From assembly GCA_902826395.1 (NCBI GenBank), contig CADEER010000024.1, positions 1-45,825 on the forward strand: DNA of 45,825 bases. The letters run 5' to 3'. Origin of the DNA: an uncultured bacterium. Lineage in GTDB: Bacteria > Desulfobacterota > Binatia > HRBIN30 > CADEER01. Numbering within the stretch: position 1 is the stretch's first letter; every line of letters begins with the position of its first letter. This document shows positions 25,413 to 32,926 of this stretch, in pieces. A program made the position numbers and the translations under genes. Under the pieces are notes generated by a model. That model was given only the letters and a program-made list of their open reading frames with translations. It did no database searches and was not told where the DNA came from.

Positions 25413-26743
25413 AAGTCGGCATCCTCGGCGCGGGACGCGTCGGCATCATCACCGGCATCGCGTTGTTCGAGCGCGGGCACGAGGTCACGCTCGTCGACAT
25501 CGATGGCGATCGCGTCCGACGACTGCGCGACGGCCGGATGCCGTACTACGAGCCTGGCGCCGACGACGCCCTGCGCCAGGCTTCGCAAAGCCCGCGGTGG
25601 GCCGCGACCGACGACGCCCGCGAGCTCGCGGACTGCGAGGCTGTCATGATCGCAGTGCCGACACCGTCCGGACCTGACGGCGACTACGAGCTCGAAGCGC
25701 TGGCCCAGGCGGTATCGGCGCTCGCTCGCGTACGACGGGGTGAACGCGTCGCATGGCGCGGCGTCTTCTTGCGCAGCACGGTCCTACCCGGCACGACCGA
25801 GCACCTGTGGGACAGCGTCGGCGCGCCGTGCCCGGTCGGTTATCTCCCCGAGTTCCTCCGCGAAGGCACGGCCCTGGCGGATGCGCGGCAGCCCGACCGC
25901 GTCGTCGTCGGAGCCGCGTCCGAAGAGTTGTACGGGCTGGCGCGCGACCTCTTTGGCGATGGAGTCGAGTATTTCGAGACCGACATCCGCAGCGCGGAGC
26001 TCATCAAGACAGTGAACAACGCGCTGCTGTCGACCTGCATCTCCTTCGCGAACGAGATCGCCCGGCTGAGCGAGATCGCCGGCGCCGACACGGCGGACGT
26101 CTTCGCGGCGATGCACCTCGACCGCCGCCTGCGCGGGTCGCCCCCTCCCGGCATCGCCGAGTATCTACGACCCGGCCCCGGCTTCGGCGGCAGTTGCCTG
26201 CGCAAGGATCTGACCGCTCTCGCCTTCTTTGCAATGTCGCGCGACCAACAGTCGCCGCTACTCGAGGCCGCGCTGCACATCAACGCCACGCAGCCGGATT
26301 GGTTCGTCGATCGAATCGAAGATGCCCTCGGAACCCTGGCTGGCCGCCGCGTGCTGGTGCTCGGTCTGGCGTTCAAACCCGGCACCGACGATAGCCGCGA
26401 ATCGGTGGCGCTGCCCATCCTGCAAGGGCTGGCGCGCCGGGGCGCAACTACCGGCGTACACGACCCGCGGGCGACGGCGGTCGCCGATCCCGCGCTCCTC
26501 ACCGCGCTGAATACAGAAGTCGTCGGCGACGATGAGCTCGAAGCAGCGTTCGATGCGGCGTCGGCGGTCATCCTGGTCACGCCGTGGCCGACCTACCTCG
26601 AGATGCTGCCGGTGCTTCTCGCCGGGCGTCGCACGCCGCTGCTCTTTGCCGACTCGCGCGGCAGTTTGCGCGACGCGTCGCTCGCGCCGGAAGTCACCTA
26701 CATCGGCATCGGCGGCGACGTGCGGAAAGGTGGGCGGCGATGA
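25409..26743 (+). CDS. UDP-glucose/GDP-mannose 6-dehydrogenase family protein
   Basis: This 444-residue protein starts with the NAD motif KVGILGAGRVG and has the central ELIKTVNNALLSTCISFANE helix. The catalytic loop PGPGFGGSCLRKDL contains the nucleophile C263, and VLVLGLAFKPGTDDSRES comes from the C-terminal UDP-binding domain. It oxidises UDP-glucose to UDP-glucuronate with two NAD. Start and stop both overlap neighbouring genes (ATGA), placing it between the UDP-glucuronate-decarboxylase-like enzyme and RfbH. The order suggests that a pentose or uronic acid is supplied together with a 3,6-dideoxyhexose. UDP-glucose and GDP-mannose dehydrogenases are hard to separate by eye; context favours UDP-glucose. 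Confidence 0.9.
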   Translation: MKVGILGAGRVGIITGIALFERGHEVTLVDIDGDRVRRLRDGRMPYYEPGADDALRQASQSPRWAATDDARELADCEAVMIAVPTPSGPDGDYELEALAQAVSALARVRRGERVAWRGVFLRSTVLPGTTEHLWDSVGAPCPVGYLPEFLREGTALADARQPDRVVVGAASEELYGLARDLFGDGVEYFETDIRSAELIKTVNNALLSTCISFANEIARLSEIAGADTADVFAAMHLDRRLRGSPPPGIAEYLRPGPGFGGSCLRKDLTALAFFAMSRDQQSPLLEAALHINATQPDWFVDRIEDALGTLAGRRVLVLGLAFKPGTDDSRESVALPILQGLARRGATTGVHDPRATAVADPALLTALNTEVVGDDELEAAFDAASAVILVTPWPTYLEMLPVLLAGRRTPLLFADSRGSLRDASLAPEVTYIGIGGDVRKGGRR

Positions 26744-28062
26744 CCGACGCTTCGGCGGCCGAGCTGCGGGCCGAGATCGTGAAACGCGCACGCGCGCTCT
26801 ACGAGCTCGAGAATCAGCCGCGGCCGTTCGTGCCGGGTGAAACGCACATCCCCTACTCCGGCCGCGTCTTCGACGGCTCGGAAGTCGAGGCGATGGTCGC
26901 CAGCGCCCTCGATGCATGGGTCACGGCCGGTCCGTACGCGGCGGAGTTCGAACGATCCCTGGCCGCCTACACGGGCGCCCGCGCCGCCGTGTTCGTCAAC
27001 TCTGGATCGTCCGCGAACCTGCTGGCGCTCTCCGCCTGCACATCGCCGCGTCTCGACGGCGCGTTGCAACCCGGCGACGAAGTGATCACGCCCGCGGCGG
27101 GGTTCCCGACCACCGTGAGTCCGATCGCACAAGTCGGTTGCGTGCCGGTCTTCGTCGATGTCGAGATGGGCACCTACAACCCCGATCCCGAGAGCGTCGA
27201 GCGCGCCATCGGTCCTCGCACTCGCGCGATCATGGCGGCGCACATGTTGGGCAACCCTTTCGACGCCAACGCGTACCGGAAGATCGCCGACCGCCACGGG
27301 TTGTTCCTGATCGAAGACACTTGCGACGGGCTCGGCGCGACTCTGGGCGGCCGCATGGCGGGAACGATCGGACATTTCGGCACGCTGTCGTTTTATCCCG
27401 CGCACCAGATGACGACCGGCGAGGGCGGCGCCGTGCTGTGCCGCGACCCCGCGGCGCGGAAGATCGTCGAATCGTTTCGCGACTGGGGCCGCGATTGCTG
27501 GTGCGAGCCCGGCAAGGACAACACCTGCGGCAAGCGCTTCGACTGGCAGCTCGGCCAACTGCCGCACGGCTACGACCACAAGTACATCTACAGTCACCTC
27601 GGCTACAATCTGAAGGCCACGGATCTGCAGGCGGCGCTCGGCATCGCGCAACTGCGCCGCGTTCCGCAGTTCGTCGCGCGCCGCCGCCACAACTTCGCGG
27701 CGCTCGCCGAAACGCTCGCGCCGCACGCCGACGTCCTGGTTCTGCCGAGATCGATTGCTACCGCGCAGCCGAGTTGGTTCGGCTTTCCGATCACGGTTCG
27801 CGCCGCGGCATCGTTCACCAAGAACGACTTCGTCGCCTTTCTCGAGCAGCGCAAGATCGCGACCCGCTCGCTGTTCGGCGGCAACCTGCTCCGCCAACCG
27901 GCGTGGCAGGGCCGCGCCCATCGCGTCGCCGGATCGCTCGACAACAGCGACACGATCGCGACGTCGACTTTCCTGATCGGCGTCTACCCCGGAATCGACG
28001 ACGAGCGCCTCGCCTACATGCAGGCCACGTTGCGGGATTTCCTCGAATCCCGTCGTCGCTGA
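26740..28062 (+). CDS. rfbH: CDP-6-deoxy-4-keto-D-glucose 3-dehydrase (RfbH/DdhC type)
   Basis: This 440-residue DegT/StrS-fold protein has the diagnostic PLP-site histidine H222 instead of lysine (SFYPAHQMTTGEGG). The four [2Fe-2S] ligands of E1-type enzymes are C195 (IEDTCDGLG) and C253-x-C255-x7-C263 (RDCWCEPGKDNTCGKRF). GYDHKYIYSHLGYNLKATDLQ follows as in known RfbH. It removes the 3-hydroxyl of CDP-4-keto-6-deoxyglucose through a PMP adduct and needs a reductase (E3) and the substrate made by RfbG, neither found here. The ATG overlaps the dehydrogenase stop by 4 bp. Confidence 0.93.
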   Translation: MTDASAAELRAEIVKRARALYELENQPRPFVPGETHIPYSGRVFDGSEVEAMVASALDAWVTAGPYAAEFERSLAAYTGARAAVFVNSGSSANLLALSACTSPRLDGALQPGDEVITPAAGFPTTVSPIAQVGCVPVFVDVEMGTYNPDPESVERAIGPRTRAIMAAHMLGNPFDANAYRKIADRHGLFLIEDTCDGLGATLGGRMAGTIGHFGTLSFYPAHQMTTGEGGAVLCRDPAARKIVESFRDWGRDCWCEPGKDNTCGKRFDWQLGQLPHGYDHKYIYSHLGYNLKATDLQAALGIAQLRRVPQFVARRRHNFAALAETLAPHADVLVLPRSIATAQPSWFGFPITVRAAASFTKNDFVAFLEQRKIATRSLFGGNLLRQPAWQGRAHRVAGSLDNSDTIATSTFLIGVYPGIDDERLAYMQATLRDFLESRRR

Positions 28063-28077
28063 TCGGCGCATACCGGC

Positions 28078-29286
28078 ATGAGCTCCCGAGCGCACTGTCC
28101 GTGCTGTGGCGCAGCAGTCGCTGGGCCGGCGCACTTCGAGCATCCGGGCGTCCCGCGACTGCTCAACGTACTCGCGGCCTCGCGCGAGGAAGCGATCGCG
28201 GCGCCGCTCGGACGGCTGGAGCTGGTCGAGTGCGCGAGCTGCGGGACGGTGTTCAACCGAGCCTTTTCCGGCGTGGCGTATGGCCCAGACTACTTTGTCG
28301 ACGCAACGTTGTCGGGGCGCTATCGAGCCCAACTGGACGACGTCTCGGACCGCCTCGACGAGCGCATCTCGCACCGTCGAGCGCTGTCGATCGTCGACGT
28401 CGGCGCCGGCCAGGGTTCGTTCTTGAAACACCTCGCCGCCAGGCTGGGCAGTCGGCTGGCTTGCGGACGAGGCTTCGACCCGGCATTCCGGCCGGCATCC
28501 GCTTCGCTCCCAGAGAATGTCGAGGTGACCTCCTCCCTACTCGACGCGACCTCGGCGCGCACGATCACATCGCCGGTCGACATCGTCGCCACGCGACACG
28601 TCGTCGAACATCTGCAGGATCCGGTCGGCTTTCTCGCATCGTTTCGACGCCACATCGCGCCGCCTTTCACCCTGCTGGTCGAGACGCCGAACGTCGGGCA
28701 TACGCTCGCACACGGCCTGCTGCACGACTTCTGTTACGAGCACTGTTCGATGGCGAGCGAAGCCGGTCTGCGCGCCGCGCTGGAAGCGGCGGGATACGAT
28801 TCGATCGAGGTCGGTACGGCGTTCGACGGCGAATACCTGCTTGCGTTCGCGAACGCGACGCCTGGCGGCGAACAGAAGCGAGGTGACGCCGGCGCGAATC
28901 GCGCGGCGTTCGCGGGCAGTCTCGCCGAGCTCGGCGACCGTTTCGCGCGCGAGCATCGCCAACATCTGACCCGCACCCGAGCTCGCGGCACCCAGGCGAT
29001 CTGGGGCGCCGCCGGCAAGGGGGCGCTGTTTGCTCTCCTGGTCGACCCTGACCGCGACCTCGTGGATTTCGCGATCGACATCCATCCCGGCAAACACGGC
29101 AGCTATCTGCCCGGCACGGGGCATCGCGTCGTCTCTCCCGACTACGCATTCGCCGCCGGAGTGCGCACGGTGTGGGTGGCGAATCCCACCTACGCCGCTG
29201 AGATCACCGCTCTCTGCGCCGCGTCCCGATCCCAGGTCGACGTCGAGTGCGTCGGGGACCGAACGCGTCCGTTCCCACCGTCCTGA
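28078..29286 (+). CDS. Sugar C-methyltransferase-like SAM enzyme (NovU/TylC3 type)
   Basis: This 402-residue protein has an N-terminal zinc-like knuckle (C7-P-C-C10 and C52-x2-C55), a SAM domain (SIVDVGAGQGSFLKHL, residues 104-118; DIVATRHVVEHLQDP) and a block with YEHCSMAS. A C-terminal Methyltransf_14-like domain begins with WGAAGKGALFALL. This order (Methyltransf_13, Methyltransf_11/23, Methyltransf_14) is that of C-3 methyltransferases acting on nucleotide-bound 4-keto deoxysugars. It starts 15 bp after rfbH and closes the sugar operon, fitting a branched, C-methylated 3,6-dideoxyhexose such as a mycarose- or yersiniose-like sugar; that identity is inference. It is convergent with the PhyH gene at 29299, 12 bp away. 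Confidence 0.85.
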   Translation: MSSRAHCPCCGAAVAGPAHFEHPGVPRLLNVLAASREEAIAAPLGRLELVECASCGTVFNRAFSGVAYGPDYFVDATLSGRYRAQLDDVSDRLDERISHRRALSIVDVGAGQGSFLKHLAARLGSRLACGRGFDPAFRPASASLPENVEVTSSLLDATSARTITSPVDIVATRHVVEHLQDPVGFLASFRRHIAPPFTLLVETPNVGHTLAHGLLHDFCYEHCSMASEAGLRAALEAAGYDSIEVGTAFDGEYLLAFANATPGGEQKRGDAGANRAAFAGSLAELGDRFAREHRQHLTRTRARGTQAIWGAAGKGALFALLVDPDRDLVDFAIDIHPGKHGSYLPGTGHRVVSPDYAFAAGVRTVWVANPTYAAEITALCAASRSQVDVECVGDRTRPFPPS

Positions 29287-29298
29287 CCGGCTCGCGGC

Positions 29299-30087
29299 TC
29301 AGCGCCGAACTTCGCCGATGTCGGGAACCCTGCGGACTCCTTCTCGCACGAACGGCACCGCCAACTGCACCGGCTGCCCGTCCTTCAGGACCGGTTGTCG
29401 CGAGTACTGCACCAGGTACGCGCGGCAATAGCGCTCGCTGCGGTTGTTGTCGCTGGCGTGCGGAAGTGCTCCATCCATCGCGACCAGGGAACCGGCCGGA
29501 ATGTACATCGGCATGCCGTCGCGGCCGCCGAGATCGACGACATCCTGGCTCGTCCACGGCTTGGTGAAATCGTGGGGGATCACCTTGCGGACATCCAGCG
29601 TCGTGAACGGCAGAACTCGCAGGGCGCCGTTGTGCGGAGTCATGTCGTCGAGTGCGACCCACACACTCAGATTCGGCGGATAATGCCCGCAGCCGACGTA
29701 CTCGAGGTAGCTGGAGTCTTGATGCCAGATCCAGCCGTGCTCGTTGTTGGGGGCTTTGACGACGAAGGTCTCCGAGTAGAGATACGCTTCCTCGCCCAAC
29801 GAGGCCCTGCAGACCGCGGCCATCACTTCGCTGAACACCAGTTGGCGGACCGACTCGCTGCGGCGCACGAAACCCGAGATGACGTAGCGATCGTCGAGCT
29901 TGCTCACCGGCACGTACAGATCCTCGCCGCGTTCGAGACGCTCGCGCTCTTCTCGGATCGCGCAGTCTGCGTCGGCCTGGAGGCCAGCCAACAGCGCGCC
30001 ATCGACGGCGCGTTCGACGACGAAGTACCCCTCGCGGGCGAAGGCGTCGGACCAGGCGGCGACCGAACCCGCGTCGGCGTTTGGCAT
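29299..30087 (-). CDS. PhyH-family oxygenase, copy 3
   Basis: The ATG at 30087 gives 262 residues and overlaps the glycosyltransferase stop by one base (TGATG). The triad is H122/D124 (WIWHQDSSYLEY) and H210 (GALPHASDNN), with R222 likely binding 2-oxoglutarate. GHYPPNLSVWVALDDMTPHNGAL and a SRQPVLKDGQPVQ tail are shared closely with the PhyH protein at 34640-35398, the first gene of this operon, so the operon starts and ends with paralogous oxygenases. The DNA is read in the order PhyH, FGE-like, radical SAM, glycosyltransferase, PhyH. Probable hydroxylation of the same pathway product at different positions is inference. Confidence 0.86.
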   Translation of the reverse strand: MPNADAGSVAAWSDAFAREGYFVVERAVDGALLAGLQADADCAIREERERLERGEDLYVPVSKLDDRYVISGFVRRSESVRQLVFSEVMAAVCRASLGEEAYLYSETFVVKAPNNEHGWIWHQDSSYLEYVGCGHYPPNLSVWVALDDMTPHNGALRVLPFTTLDVRKVIPHDFTKPWTSQDVVDLGGRDGMPMYIPAGSLVAMDGALPHASDNNRSERYCRAYLVQYSRQPVLKDGQPVQLAVPFVREGVRRVPDIGEVRR

Positions 30088-30968
30088 CAACGGGCCTCCG
30101 CTTTCGAAGTCTCCGCTTCTCGCAGGACCCCGCGAAAAATGTGACGCAGATGCTCTTCGACGATGTGGATGTGCGGCGCGTAGAGCGGCGGCAGCAGCGA
30201 CAACCACTTCGGAAAGCCTTCGACGGCGAGATAATGGAACACGTCGCTCCATTGATCCTTGCCCTGATCGTTGTGGACCGTGAGCGACACCGAGCAGATC
30301 TGCTCGAGCTCCAACACCCTGACGCCGCCGCGCTCCGCCTGAATGACCGCCAGCGCTTCGAAGAGCGCCCCGATGTGGGCGTGGTGTGTCTCCAGGTAGC
30401 GAGAATAGTCGGTCGCCAGGGTTCGCTCTGTCGGATAGATGACCGATGGTGCCGGCAGAATGATGTGCTTCTCGGCGAAGAACTCGTCCGCCCGCGTATG
30501 CTCTCGAATCGCCGTTCCGCGGGCTTCGGATGCGAGCAGCGCCGCCAACTGCGGTCCCAGGGGCAGATCCAGAGCGGCGAACCCGGCGCGCGGGACCTCG
30601 ACGGTTCGCACCACCAGCGCATCCGGCTGGCGAGTCTCCAAACAGTCGAGCGCCGCGCGGATGCCGTCCGGAACCAGGTAATCATCGTCGCCCGCGAGCC
30701 AAGTGTACTCGGCGTCGCTCATCTCGACCGCCGACATCAAACTGTGCCCGAACGGAACGCGCCGCGGATGCCGTTGATAACGGAACCCCGCCCAGCGTGA
30801 TGCCCAGGCAGAGCAGATCTCCGGGGTCCGATCCTCGGAATGGTTGTCGCTGACGAAGATCGGGATCGAAAGCGCTTCGCAGACCGGCACCGCTTCGCGC
30901 AGGACCGCGTCGAGCATGGTGCCGCGGTTGAGCGAGGGAATGGCGATGGCGAGTCGAGGCCGTGCCAT
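30087..30968 (-). CDS. Family 2 glycosyltransferase
   Basis: The ATG at 30968 gives 293 residues. The GT-A start LAIAIPSLNRGTMLDAVL, FVSDNHSEDRT at 38-48 and the nucleotide-sugar/metal motif WLAGDDDYLVP (D94-D96) mark an inverting GT2 enzyme. The C-terminal 90 residues (VSLTVHNDQGKDQW onward) are mainly helical and not recognised. It would transfer a sugar, plausibly one made by the operon at 21444-29286, to a substrate of this region. It sits between the cobalamin-type radical SAM gene (26 bp upstream) and a PhyH gene (1-bp overlap). A role in cell-surface glycan synthesis is also possible. Confidence 0.85.
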   Translation of the reverse strand: MARPRLAIAIPSLNRGTMLDAVLREAVPVCEALSIPIFVSDNHSEDRTPEICSAWASRWAGFRYQRHPRRVPFGHSLMSAVEMSDAEYTWLAGDDDYLVPDGIRAALDCLETRQPDALVVRTVEVPRAGFAALDLPLGPQLAALLASEARGTAIREHTRADEFFAEKHIILPAPSVIYPTERTLATDYSRYLETHHAHIGALFEALAVIQAERGGVRVLELEQICSVSLTVHNDQGKDQWSDVFHYLAVEGFPKWLSLLPPLYAPHIHIVEEHLRHIFRGVLREAETSKAEAR

Positions 30969-30994
30969 CGGTGCGACGCCCGGTGAGGCTGTCG

Positions 30995-32926
30995 TCAGCT
31001 CGCCTCGCGCTGGAGAAAGGCGGCGTCGGACAGGCGTGAGCTGACGCTCAGGCGCGGCAGGTGCGCGTTCGGGAAGGTTCCGCGCTCGACATCGTCGACC
31101 GACATCCCGAAAGCCGCGAAACGAGTACTCCAGTACGTCGAGCTCTCGAGCCGCCGGCGCAGCCGCTGCACGACGATCGGCTCGACCGCCTTGTCGCGCA
31201 CCCACTGCAGGTAGCCGGTGAAATACAAGCCGAGCGCATTGTCGGGCGACAACTTGTCGGAGAGGGTCGCCAACTGGCGCAGCATCAGGTTGATCTTGAT
31301 CGGGCGATCCTCGTGAAAGAGGCGATGATAGTTCAGGTGGTAGTTGATGTAGAACCAGATGTCGTGGATCTGGTCGGGCGTCGGCACCGCGTCGCGCGCG
31401 ATCCCGTCGAAGGCGTGGCGGAATCCCTTCACCACCGCGCCCTCGGTCTGGTCGATCCGATCGAGCTTGCCGAAGCCGCCGCTCGTATACGCCAGATGCT
31501 GCCCGACCGGGGAGATCAGCCCTTGCGCGACCATCGCATCGTAGATCGGCGTGTTGGGCAGCGGCTGAAGCGGCGTGATGGTGTACCAGTCGAGGTTCAT
31601 CTCCAGCGCGACGTCGAGTGTGTCCTCGATCATCGCCAGGGTCTCACCCGGGAAACCGATCATCAGCAATACGCGCGCGTGGATCGACGGGAACTTGCGG
31701 AAGATACTGGCGGCGCGCAGGAATCCTTCGACCGTTCCCGGCTTGCGGATCTGACGCAGGATCGTCCGGTTGCCGGACTCCATGCCGAGATTGATCGCCG
31801 TGCAGCCGCTGTCCGCCATGGCCGCGACCAGCTCCTCGTCGCATGCGGCCGCGATGAGGCCGTTCGTCGCATCCCAGGTCAAGCCCAGGTTGCGGCGAAC
31901 CATGCCGCGAAACAGCGACAGGATGCGCTCGCGATCCTTCAGGAGATCGTCGTCCAACCAGACGAAATGTTTGACGCCGATATCCCGCAACGCCTCGAGC
32001 TCGTCGAGAACCGAGTCCACCGGCCGCTGCCGGACGTTGCGGCCGTTGAAATTCGGCACACTGCAGAACGTACAGTTGGCGCGGCAACCGCGGTTCGAGA
32101 GACACGTCGCCGTCGGCGTATTCGGCTCGACGAAGGCATGAAAGATGCCGATCACACCGTACTTCGAAAGGCTCTGAATCTCGGTCAGATCGTAGGCGGG
32201 TACGAGGTCGAACTCCTCGACGGTCGGACGGCACTCTTCCGTGAAGCGGATCCGGGTCGCGCCGTCGCGCAGGATGACCTGCTTCAGTGCGTCCGCGGGG
32301 AGCTCGCCGGCAACGACGCGGCAAAAGAGCGGCAGCGCCGCGTCCGACTCGCGCAGGAAGGCGAATCGCGGCGACGGGACGTCGTCGAGCACCCGCTCGG
32401 CGTCGTTGGTCACGTGGACGCCGCCCATCGCCACCGCACGCCCGGTCGATGCGGCGTACTCGCACACCTGTTTGAACACGGTGTGCGTCATCGTGAACAT
32501 ACAACTAACGCCGATCAGGTCGGGGTCGAACTCGGCGACGACGTCGTCGAGGTGCCGCTGCCAGGTAGCGTCGAAGTCGAATGCCGCCTCGTCCACGCAT
32601 TCCCAGGCGGCGACCAACACTTCGTGGTTCAGGTTGAGAACCCTGACCTCGATACCGGCGCGGCGCAGCTGCTCGGCGAGCACCACCGGCCCGTACGGCG
32701 GATAGTTGTGATAACGCCCGCGCTTTGCCGTCGGGACGTCGAACAGACTGCTGTCCCCGTCGGGAGGGTTGATCAGCAGCACGCGATCGATGCGCCCGCG
32801 CGGAAATTCCCGATCGAGGATCTCTCGCGCCGCTTCTGCGTCGAGAGTACGCGTATTGTCGGCTACGACTTGCAAAGGATCCTCTCGCCAGCGGCGCTCA
32901 GTCGAGATCCACCACGATGCGAGCAC
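30995..32926 (-). CDS. B12-binding-domain radical SAM protein
   Basis: The protein has 643 residues from GTG 32926. The cobalamin-binding-like half starts at VLLINPPDGDSSLF (about residue 49) and includes GRAVAMGGVHVTND. The radical SAM motif is C281-x3-C285-x2-C288 (SNRGCRANCTFCSV), then INLGMESGNRTILRQIRKPG and LLMIGFPGET. The last 200 residues (IWFYINYHLNYHRLFHED region) form a helical C-terminal domain of the sort seen in DUF4070/BchE-type proteins. The start overlaps the FGE-like gene by 29 bp; a later TTG near residue 18 is an alternative. It is the third gene of the (-) operon that begins at 35398. Confidence 0.88.
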   Translation of the reverse strand: MLASWWISTERRWREDPLQVVADNTRTLDAEAAREILDREFPRGRIDRVLLINPPDGDSSLFDVPTAKRGRYHNYPPYGPVVLAEQLRRAGIEVRVLNLNHEVLVAAWECVDEAAFDFDATWQRHLDDVVAEFDPDLIGVSCMFTMTHTVFKQVCEYAASTGRAVAMGGVHVTNDAERVLDDVPSPRFAFLRESDAALPLFCRVVAGELPADALKQVILRDGATRIRFTEECRPTVEEFDLVPAYDLTEIQSLSKYGVIGIFHAFVEPNTPTATCLSNRGCRANCTFCSVPNFNGRNVRQRPVDSVLDELEALRDIGVKHFVWLDDDLLKDRERILSLFRGMVRRNLGLTWDATNGLIAAACDEELVAAMADSGCTAINLGMESGNRTILRQIRKPGTVEGFLRAASIFRKFPSIHARVLLMIGFPGETLAMIEDTLDVALEMNLDWYTITPLQPLPNTPIYDAMVAQGLISPVGQHLAYTSGGFGKLDRIDQTEGAVVKGFRHAFDGIARDAVPTPDQIHDIWFYINYHLNYHRLFHEDRPIKINLMLRQLATLSDKLSPDNALGLYFTGYLQWVRDKAVEPIVVQRLRRRLESSTYWSTRFAAFGMSVDDVERGTFPNAHLPRLSVSSRLSDAAFLQREAS

